Position numbers and translations under genes: made by a program. A stretch of 64,000 nucleotides of DNA from Cliona cf. orientalis (Eukaryota; Porifera; Demospongiae; Clionaida; Clionaidae): NCBI GenBank assembly GCA_963930775.1, contig OZ005700.1:2063476-2127475 (forward strand). The letters run 5' to 3'. The notes under the pieces were generated by a model, which ran no database searches, was not told where the DNA came from, and saw nothing but the letters and a program-made list of their open reading frames with translations. Shown here one piece after another: positions 44,909 to 53,880 of this stretch. How positions within the stretch are numbered: position 1 is the first letter of the stretch; each line of letters opens with the position of its first letter.

Positions 44909-45429
44909 ACTGTACCCTTGCGAAAGAGGGCCCACTATGGAATGTCGGCCCACCCCCCACTTTGGGCTCAATTTTCTGCTAAGGTCTAGTGTTTACTCGA
45001 ATATGCGCCCATGTGTTGAAAGCGCAGCTCAAATGGCTGGTTTATGAGGACTAAACTTCGAATAGTCTATGTAAGATCGATAAGTAATGTGCTAAATAGC
45101 CATAAAACTAAGCCTAGCTACATTTCAGCACAAATAAACGATCATACACAGCTAGCGATCGTAGCCACGCCCACTAAATACGGCTGCACTCGACACACGA
45201 TGAAGTATCGCGGCCGCCCTTGCTCTGGATTGGTAACCATGCTTGAATAAGGCTGAAATCAATAGTAGCCACTGCTACTATTCAAATTATGAAGCTAGCG
45301 TGGGTAACTTACCTGGGCGCTCTTTCACGTATAAACGCGATACTGATACCTTGAATATTGGCCCATCCCCCAATCCTGGCCCATTATAAGGTGCACCGCC
45401 CATGGGCCCTCTTTCGCGAGGGTACGGTA
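44909..45429. mobile_element. Foldback MITE with TACCCT(C/T)GCGAAAGAGGGCCCA ends, about 520 bp
   Basis: Left end GTACCCTTGCGAAAGAGGG and right end CCCTCTTTCGCGAGGGTAC are inverted copies; GGCCCA words repeat at both ends. No ORF of note. Confidence 0.75.
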
Positions 45430-45718
45430 ATATCTGATATTATGTTTTGTACTCAATTTCATGATGATAAAAGGTAAGGATTCTTCCGTCTATTAAAGGT
45501 TATTGCAGGTTGAAAAGTCCGTATTGATAGTGGAATTGTATTCCTCTTGAGCTTTCTTTACCATTGTTATTTCAAGTAGGCTATGGATACATATAAGCCA
45601 TTCTGTGTCAAAGGTTATGCTACCTAGAGTAAAACACCTGTTGTTGACTTCAAATATAATACCCCAGCTATATTTGTCTGATAGTGGATGATGGATGTCA
45701 TTATTCATCCACCCACAG

Positions 45719-45798
45719 ACTCAGTTGTTACATCATGGTTCATCGTCACTGTGAGGATGGGGTCCCTCCCTGTAAGGCACACATAGAATCAGGCAGCC
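45719..45798 (+). pseudogene. Orphan half-copy 4 of myosin IX exon 27
   Basis: Acceptor CCACCCACAG kept, but the first codons are replaced by a short insertion (ACTCAGTTGTTAC), and GAGGAC reads GAGGAT. Continues into the same orphan tail (GCTTGTGGTTGG) as the other copies. Confidence 0.7.
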
Positions 45799-46351
45799 TG
45801 AAGCGTGCTTGTGGTTGGTATAATATGACTCGGTAACCCGAGTTACATGCCATCTGTTGTTTTTCCATACAAATTTCCATATAGCTAAAAATTAAATCTA
45901 TAAGGCGTGTACTCAACCGATTTGTTTGTTTTGAGGCTTAAGCAAAAGAGAATTTCCTAAGCTATCTTGTGATTTTTATTTTTTGTTGTTAATCCCTTCC
46001 GTGCTAAGTAATTGCTTTATGCACCTAGGTCGATCATCTAGAATTACTAACTATAGACTCTCTCCTCCACAAAGATTAAATCATGGAATCAAACAAAATT
46101 TACACACTCTTAGATCAATCAGCTAAAACTTATTTGATATTGTTGTTTTAATATTGTGATCATTGTTAATTCTTATGTGTCGTGGTTATCATAGCACTCT
46201 CCTCTTTGTCTCCTTACTGTTGTCTTAATTTATTTCTGCATTGTTGAGAGTATCTATATCCTACACTTGAGTTCATGTAGGAGGACTCAATCCCATCCCT
46301 GGTGTATTTAGAGGCAGCTGCCCTTTGTGAATGATATTTTGCTACCCTCAT

Positions 46352-46577
46352 CCCAGCTGGTCCTAGCAGGAAGCATAAAAACTGCCTCACGAGTTGAAGC
46401 ATAGCACACGGCACAGGGCACATTGTGATCATCAGTTCCACGAATTGCATGGATATTCGTATTCTGCACCATGGATTTCACTGTAGCTCTATGAGCCAGG
46501 GGTGTAGCTGAGGGTATACTGAGGTGTGTCAGGCAGGCACAGGTAGTTACTGCCACCTCCTCTGTTGTTATAAAGTG
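46352..46577 (-). pseudogene. Short-chain collagen fragment M, middle of C-terminal domain
   Basis: Only the region from the first variable loop to AFML-PARTS is left, bounded on both sides by inter-gene flank sequence (TTTGAATAATAGAGGCAGC at 46577). It carries an extra 4 bp (GCATGGATATTC) that shifts the frame. Confidence 0.85.
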
Positions 46578-46846
46578 TATTTGAATAATAGAGGCAGCTA
46601 CCCTTTGTGAGTGATAGTTTATACTAGCCTCATCCCCAGTCCCTCCCACCTTTTAATACTACATGTATACACATACAATATCGCTACGGTATGTCTGTGT
46701 ATAAGATTGAAAAGCTGGGAGGACCTGAGACAAGGCTAATAATTTACTGGCTCCACTGTAGCTATTATATTAAATTTTATGTTCAGAAATAGAGCTCAGT
46801 TTATACATTACACATTCAACTCTAACCTATACTCAAACTGAAACAC

Positions 46847-47020
46847 TACCGTAGTGTTCTGGGCAAGCGCCCACTCCCGAGTAAGCGCCCATGCACCACA
46901 TTTCTTTTTAGCAGCTTGTATACAAACGTATGGAATTTTGATCCCGGTAAATGCCCATGCAGGCCAAAATCATGAGTTATGTTTAAGCACCCATGAGTGC
47001 TTACCCGGAACACTACAGTA
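46847..47020. mobile_element. Foldback MITE (TACCGTAGTGT family), copy 2
   Basis: Same ends and internal words as 38664-38845, more diverged. Confidence 0.65.
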
Positions 47021-47071
47021 ATTGATAAACAGGGGTAAGACTACTCAATAGCTATATCAATCAGCTCTAAC

Positions 47072-47976
47072 TTATTTGGTGCACACAGCACAGTTCAGTT
47101 CTTTGTAGTTGTTGTAATGAGGGCAAAGTAGACCATTGCAGTTGGCTTCAACATGGTAAAATACGGCACCACCAGTATCCGCCTGGCTGCCTGGTACTGA
47201 ATCTTGATCTTTATCAACACATTCAAATGTAGTACGATAGTGATTACCCCCCTGATTTGCTGACATTAGGTATCCATAGTACTCCCTGGTCCATCCAGTT
47301 GGGCAGCTGGTCCTAGCAGGAAGCATAAAAACTGCCACACGAGTTGAAGCATAGCACACAGCACAGGGCACATTGTGATCATCAGTTCCACGAACTGGGA
47401 TTTCATATTCTGTCCCATGAATTTCACTGTAGCTTTGTGAGCCAGGGGTGTAGCTGAGAGTGTACTGAGGTGTGTCAGGCAGGCACAGGTAGTTAGAAGC
47501 ACCTCCTCTGCTGGCCCATCCTGTTCCTGCAGCTCTCCCAGCATAGATCGTCTCAGTTCCAGCCGCACTAGGGCAGGAGCTCTTCCCCCACCTGACGTAG
47601 GTCACTCCCCCACTCCTGGGTCCTTGTGGTCCAGCTGGTCCTGTGGGTCCTTGTGCTCCTGTTGCTCCTGTCAGTCCTCTTGGTCCCTGTGGTCCCCCGG
47701 GATCTCCTCTCTCTCCTTTATCTCCCTGAGGACCAGCTGCCCCAGGCGTACCATCTCTTCCATCACGTCCATCTCTGCCTCGAAGTACCTCCAGTTGAGG
47801 ACAGGTGCTTTCAGCTGTAGTTTGTGTTGAGGCTGGAATATAGCAGGCAAGTGCATGCTTACGTATTGTAATTAAGCTGCTACATAATCTTATTAGAGTA
47901 GCATAATATTATAGTACTATGTACCAATTGTAATGACTGTCAGTAGCACAACCACGGGTAGGATTAGTTGATTCAT
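47072..47976 (-). CDS. Short-chain collagen C4-like protein, copy N
   Basis: Intact, about 270 residues. Exon 1 47925-47976, exon 2 47072-47832; signal and 5' flank nearly identical to copy A. Loops are [19 protein letters not shown] and ANQGGNHY; the third is shared with copy O. It reads ETIYAG for ELIYAG, and its tail [12 protein letters not shown] is like fragment G. GPPGPRS becomes GPQGPRS. TATA box at 48041-48048. Confidence 0.85.
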
Positions 47977-48521
47977 TTTGCTCCTTCTTTAGCAACATTT
48001 GTTCTGCAACTTACTGCGTAGCCAATCAAGTGTTTGTACCCTTTTATAGATATATATGATGTTTTTATAATAATAATAATGTGATCATTGCTAATTCTTG
48101 TGTATTGTGGTTATCATAGTATTCTCCTCTTTGTCTCCTTACTGGTATCTTAATTCCTCACATCATCAAGAGTCTCTATACCCTTGACGTCACTAGGAGG
48201 ACTCAATCCCATCCCTAGTGTATTTGAATAATAGAGGTGACTACCCTTTATGAGTGATAGTTTATACTAGCCTCGTCCCCAGGCCTCCCACCTTTTCAAT
48301 ATTACATATTATTGAATAGCAACATTGAAAAGCTGGAGTGCCTGGGGACAAGGCTGTTACAATGTAGCTTTATTGGCTCCACTGTCATCATAAATAGTAA
48401 TGTTCAGAAATAGAGCTCACTGCATATTCAACTCGATCGCATACTCAAACCAGAACACTAATTGAAAAACGGGATAAGACTAGTAGTTACACAGGCTTAG
48501 AGTAGATCAGTCAGCTCTAAC

Positions 48522-49484
48522 TTATTTGGTGCACACAGCACAGTTCAGTTCTTTGTAGTTGTTGTATGGAGGGCATGCAATGCCATGATTGCAGTGGGCT
48601 TCAACATGGTAGAACACAGCTCCATTGGTGTTAGCCTGGCTGCCTGTTACTGAATCTTGATCTTTGTCGACACATTCAAATGTAGTACGATAGTGATTAC
48701 CCCCCTGATTTGCTGACATTAGGTATCCATAGTACTCCCTGGTCCATCCAGTTGGGTAGCTGGTCCTAGCAGGAAGCATAAAAACTGCCTCGCGTGTTGA
48801 AGCATAGCACACAGCACAAGGCACATTGTGATCATCAGTTCCACGAATTGGAGTTTCATATTCTGCCCCATGGATATTACTATAACCCTGTGAGCCAGGG
48901 GTGTAGCTGAGAGTGTACTGAGGTGTGTTAGGTAGGCACAGGTAGTTACTGCCACCTCCTCCGTGGTTATAATATGTCCCTGCAGCTCTCCCAGCGTAGA
49001 TCAGTTCAGTTCCAGTCACACTAGGGCAGGAGCTCTTCCCCCACCTGACGTAGGTCACTCCCCCACTCCTGGGTCCTGGTAGTCCAGCTGGTCCTGTGGG
49101 TCCTTGTGCTCCTGTTGCTCCTGTCAGTCCTCTTGGTCCCTGTGGTCCCCCGGGATCTCCTCTCTCTCCTTTATCTCCCTGAGGACCAGCTGCCCCTGGC
49201 GTACCATCTCTTCCATCACGTCCATCTCTGCCTCGAAGTACCTCCAGCTGAAGGCAAGTGCTTTCAGTGATTTCTGTTGAAGCTGTCCATCTCTACCTTT
49301 AAGTACCTCTCTACCTTTAAGTACCTCCAATTGAGGGCAGGTACTTTCTGAATTAGTGTTTTGTGTAGAGGCTGGAATATAGCAAGCACATGCATCAGTA
49401 ATCATATCATATTAATATTATAGCAGTAGTACCAATTGTAGTGGCTGTCAGTAACACAATCACAGGTAGAATTATTTGGTTCAT
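48522..49484 (-). pseudogene. Short-chain collagen C4-like, copy O, chimeric and frameshifted
   Basis: Exon 1 49433-49484 and a normal acceptor, but exon 2 (48522-49371) is 90 bp or so too long. The coding start of one copy ([12 protein letters not shown], with EVLKGR repeated) is joined to the start of a second, D-like copy (complement of GAAATCACTGAAAGC at 49260-49275) in the wrong frame, so the collagen helix is read as a non-collagen sequence that stops after 93 codons. This is the mark of unequal recombination between paralogs. The C-terminal domain also has a Cys-to-Tyr change (ARTSYPTGW). TATA box at 49548-49556. Confidence 0.82.
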
Positions 49485-49558
49485 TCTGCTCCTTCTTCAA
49501 CAATGTTTATTCTGCAACTTACTGTGTATCCAGTCAAGTGCTTGCTCCTTTTTATAGA

Positions 49559-49773
49559 TACCGTATAGCGGGAAAGTTTCAAGGGAGTAAAATTTTGCGG
49601 ATCAGTAGGAAGTGAGAATTTTCGCAGAGAAAACTTTCACGGAATGCTAGATCAATTATATAGGTGGGTGTGGCATGCCTAAAATTTTGTGGAGAAAACT
49701 TTTGTGGGTAGCTATCAAACCGCGAAATTCGTGAAGTTTTTTTTTTCCCTTGAGAGTTTCCCTCTATGTGGTA
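49559..49773. mobile_element. Foldback MITE adjoining the promoter of copy O
   Basis: Ends TACCGTATAGCGGGAAAGTT and the reverse of TTTCCCTCTATGTGGTA; sister of 38022-38232. It begins 3 bp beyond the TATA box of copy O. Confidence 0.65.
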
Positions 49774-50190
49774 TTTCAATATTGTAGTCATTGCCAATTC
49801 CTTTGTGTCGTAGTTTGTCATAGCACTCTCCTCTTTGTCTCCTTACTGTTATCTTAGTTTCTTTCTACATCGTCGAGAGTATCTATACCCTTGACGTCAT
49901 CAATACACTTGATATTACTAGGAGAACTCAGTCCCATCCCTAGTGTATTTGAGGCAGCTGCCCTTTGTGAGTGATAGTTTATACCCAGGTCCTCCCTCCT
50001 TTTCAATGCAATAGTTTTTAGTATTACATACAGTATTATAACTGTAAAGATTAAAGAGCTGTGAGGACCTGAGACAAGGCTAATAATTTACTGGCTCCAC
50101 TGCTGTTATTGTATTAAATTTTGTGTTCAGAAATAGAGCTCAGTTTATGCATTACACATTCAACTCTAACGTATACTCAAACTGGAACAC

Positions 50191-50373
50191 TACCGTAGTG
50201 TCCCGTGCAAGTGCCCACTCCCGGATAAGCACCTGTGTACCGCATTTCAAGGGGCCACTGTAGCAGCTTCAATATAAATGTATGGAGTTTTGATCCCGGG
50301 TAAGTGCCCATGTGGGCCAAAATTGCAAGTTATGTTTAAGTGCCCATGAGCGCTTACCCGGAACACTACGATA
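50191..50373. mobile_element. Foldback MITE (TACCGTAGTGT family), copy 3
   Basis: Almost identical to 38664-38845, as are the neighbouring collagen genes P and I. Confidence 0.7.
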
Positions 50374-50428
50374 ATTGACAAACAGGGGTAAGACTAATAG
50401 TTGCACACTCAATAGCTATATTAATCAG

Positions 50429-51312
50429 TCATTTGGTGCACACAGCACAGGTCAGTTCTTTGTAGTTGTTGTATGGAGGGCATGCAATGCCATTGCAGTT
50501 GGCTTCAACATGGTAGAATACAGCTCCATGGGTGTCTGCTCCACTGCCTGGTACTGAACCTTGATCTTTGTCAACACATTCAAATGAAGTGCGATAATGG
50601 TATTGGTCCTGTGATGCTGACATTAGGTATCCATAGTACTCTCTGGTCCATCCAGTTGGGCAGCTGGTCCTAGCAGGAAGCATAAAAACTGCCTCACGAG
50701 TCGAAGCATAACACACAGCACAGGGGGCATTGTGATTTTGAGTTCCACGAATTGGATATTCGTATTCTACACCATGGATTTCACTTCTACTTTGTGAGCC
50801 GGGGGTGTAGCTGAGGGTGTACTGAGGTGTGTCAGGCAGGCACAGGTAGTTACTGCCACCTCCTCTGTTGTGATAATATGTCCCTGCAGCTCTCCCAGCA
50901 TAGATCAGTTCAGTTCCAGCCACACTAGGGCAGGAGCTCTTCCCCCACCTGACGTAGGTCACTCCCCCACTCCTGGGTCCTGGTGGTCCAGCTGGTCCTG
51001 TGGGTCCTTGTGCTCCTGTTGCTCCTGTCAGTCCTCTTGGTCCCTGTGGTCCCCCGGGATCTCCTCTCTCTCCTTTATCTCCCTGAGGACCAGCTGCCCC
51101 AGGCATACCATCTCTTCCATCACGTCCATCTCTTCCTCGAAGTAGCTCCAGCTGAGGACAAGTATTGTCAGTGGCTTGTGTTGAAGCTGGAATAAAATAT
51201 TGTAGTTTCAGATAATTGTAGTTTGATTATGAGCACTGGCTGTATTGAGCATACCAAGTGTGACAGCTGTCAGTGCTAGTAGGATGGCTGCCAGTTGAGT
51301 GATTGTATTCAT
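50429..51312 (-). CDS. Short-chain collagen C4-like protein, copy P
   Basis: Intact, about 271 residues. Exon 1 51255-51312, exon 2 50429-51186. Differs from copy I by a handful of residues (for example [11 protein letters not shown] for [18 protein letters not shown] for [19 protein letters not shown] for the I version), while the three variable loops are the same. TATA box at 51372-51380. The orphan half-exon at 51717 lies upstream. Confidence 0.86.
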
Positions 51313-51716
51313 TCTGCTTTTCTTTCTGGGGACACAAATTTACTCTTGTATTCAAACTACAAGTGCTTGGTCTTTTTATAGATCCTGGTTGTTTGCGATA
51401 TCTGTTTCATTTCGTGCGTCATAGGTATTACCAGCTACAATTTTTATCTGATTTGTGGTTTACAATGTGTTTTGGTGTACCTCAACTTTGTAGTGATAAA
51501 TAAGAGGACTTTTAAGTTAATGTCAACATTGATAGTGGAGTTCCATAATTCTCGTGCTTTCTTTATCTTTGTTATTTCAAGTAAGTTATGGATAAGATGT
51601 TCAGTATCAAAGGTTGTGCTAGAATACTAAAACACCTGTTGTTGATTTTAAATACAATACCTCAGTGATGTTTTTCTGATAATGGATGATGGATGTCATT
51701 ATTCATCCACCCACAG

Positions 51717-51794
51717 ATTGCTACATCATGGTTCATCGTCACTGTGAGGACAGGGTCCCTCCCTGTAAGGCACACATGCATAGAGTCAGGCAGC
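51717..51794 (+). pseudogene. Orphan half-copy 5 of myosin IX exon 27
   Basis: Acceptor CCACCCACAG and the first 50 bp match exon 27 without change; a 4-bp insertion (ACATGCATAG) then shifts the frame. Confidence 0.75.
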
Positions 51795-51929
51795 CTGAAG
51801 CGTGCTAAGCCTTGTGGTTGGTACAATAATATATGACTCTGCAATTAGTACAACATCATATTTTACTTAGCAACAATGTAGCAATAGGATATGAGAAATT
51901 TAGTAATGATATGCATGCGCCACGCTGTT

Positions 51930-52440
51930 AACTGACTCTTTCCAGATTTAATTTGAACATGTTTGGAGGTCGTGCTGAGCTATCGTGTTGGGGGCATGGC
52001 TGAGCAGGCAACCCCATGCCAATTAGGGGGCTGGGGTCACACTGTTTGATCTTTGACCTTCCCACTCCTTTCAGCCCCACCCACTTTTGGCCTTCCCTTG
52101 ATGTTCTCTGTCCTATGTACCCCTGCTGCATTGACTTGGAGGGCCCCAAGTGGAGTTACCCATACTCCACTCCTGTCCTACACTTGGCACTGGTCACCCT
52201 GAGGCCTATCGATGCCAATATTGCAACCTTGGGATAAACGGGGTGGGTGGGTGGGTAGCTGTCTTTGTAACTCCCAACCGAACGTTCTTGCAGCTGCTCA
52301 TATTGTTAGACTGAATGATATCTATAGCAACTGCTTTGATTTTATCACAGTAAGTACAAGAATCGGACAAATCAGCTCCACCCCTGATTTGCGCATGCAC
52401 GTTTTCCCTTCGTCACCGTAGCTCGCCGCACGCCTCCAGT
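51930..52440. other. Unique GC-richer insert between copies P and Q
   Basis: This stretch is absent from the matching flank of the other units, which pass directly from ATGCGTGCGCCAC to ACTTAATGTGA. It has CCAC/GGTGGG-rich segments and no supported coding sequence or clear inverted ends. Probably an inserted element. Confidence 0.4.
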
Positions 52441-52619
52441 CGCAGTTAACTCGATTTAATCGGGGTTAAACTTTTTAAGCTTAATGTGATGTCACGTAAA
52501 ATGGCCAAATTTTGTAATAATGCCTACTGCAAGTCACTAGACCCTCTCCTTCATAAAGATTAAATCACAAAATTAAACAAAATTGATGCACTCTCGTAGA
52601 GGTTTCAATCAGCTCTAAC

Positions 52620-53510
52620 TTATTTGGTGCATACAGCACAGTTCAGTTCTTTGTAGTTGTTGTATGGAGGGCATGGAATACCATTGCAGTGGGCTTCAAC
52701 ATGGTAGAACACAGCTCCATCAGTGTTAGCCCCACTGCCAGGAAGTGACTCTTGGTCCTTATCAACACATTCAAATGAAGTGCGATAGTGACCATACTCA
52801 TGTGCTGTTGACATTAAGTATCCATAGTACTCCCTGGTCCATCCAGTTGGGCAGCTGGTCCTAGCAGGAAGCATAAAAACTGCCATACGAGTTGAAGCAT
52901 AGCACACAGCACAGGGGACATTGTGATGATAAGTTCCAGCTACTGGTACTTCATATTCTGTCCCATGGACTTCACTATAGCTCTGTGAGCCAGGAGTGTA
53001 TCTAAGGGTATACTGAGGTGTATTAGGCAGGCACAGATAATTGCTACCACCTCCTATTTTGTTTCAAAATGTCCCTGCAGTTCTTCCAGCGTAGATCAAT
53101 TCTGTTCCAGTCACACTAGGGCAGGAGCTCTTCCCCCACCTGACGTAGGTCACTCCCCCACTCCTGGGTCCTGGTGGTCCAGCTGGTCCTGTGGGTCCTT
53201 GTGCTCCTGTTGCTCCTGTCAGTCCTCTTGGTCCCTGTGGTCCCCCGGGATCTCCTCTCTCTCCTTTATCTCCCTGAGGACCAGCTGCCCCTGGCATACC
53301 ATCTCTTCCATCACGCCCATCTCTACCTCGAAGTAGCTCCAGCTGAGGACAGGTGCTTTCAGTGGTTTGCGTTGAAGCTAGAGTATTGTAGTTTCAGTTT
53401 GATTATGCACTGATTGTATTGAGTTGTCTATGCTGTAATAACAATAGCTTACCAAGTGTGACAGCCGTCAGTAGGATGGCCATGGCTGCCAGTTTAATTA
53501 TTGAATTCAT
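52620..53510 (-). pseudogene. Short-chain collagen C4-like, copy Q, nonsense codon
   Basis: Exon 1 53453-53510 and exon 2 52620-53377 keep phase and length (exon 2 is 758 bp), but a TGG codon in the first variable loop (TFW in copies J and L) is TGA near 53068, so translation ends after [15 protein letters not shown]. Downstream the domain is intact (loops VPVAGTYHH and TAHEYGHY). The closest copy to real myosin exon 27, 370 bp away. TATA box at 53566-53574. Confidence 0.85.
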
Positions 53511-53880
53511 TCCGCTTTCTTCTTTTGGAGACAGATTTACTTTTCAAACTACAAGCACTTGGCCCCTTTTTATAGATCCTTGTTGTTTGCGACTGATGTT
53601 ACATTTCTAAACTTTTAATTTAATTAGTGAGCTGCATTATTCAATTTCATGGAGATAAAAGATTAGGATTCCTCTGTCTAAATTAAGTTAATGAATTGAA
53701 ATGTCCACACTGATAGTGGAGTCCTATAACTGTCATGTTTTCTTTACCATAAGTAAGTTTTGGATAACCCATTTAGTGTCGAAGGTTATGCTATGTAGAG
53801 TAGAACACCTGTTGTTGACTTCCAATTAGTGATGTTGGTCTGATTATGGATGGTCAGTGTCATTATTCGTCCACCCACAG

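Larger units (their letters stand above)
26381..53880 (+). other. Giant intron 26 of myosin IX (27.5 kb) holding the antisense collagen array
   Basis: Donor GTAAGT at 26381 and acceptor CCACCCACAG ending at 53880. Exons 26 and 27 join in phase (G|AT) to complete a C1 zinc-binding core: CEVC, then C-x2-C-x4-H-x2-C. The paralogous tail gene has the same junction (60100 to 60338) with a 237-bp intron, which supports the join. Most other introns of the gene are under 1 kb. The contents are on the opposite strand: 17 collagen genes, pseudogenes or fragments, five half-copies of exon 27 and several families of foldback elements. Confidence 0.8.

Noticed and set aside
26811..53510. The array as exons of one giant collagen gene
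   Set aside because: Each copy has its own TATA box, signal-peptide exon and stop codon.
26811..53510. CRISPR-like or satellite array
   Set aside because: The repeats are whole genes of about 1-1.5 kb with introns and coding constraint.
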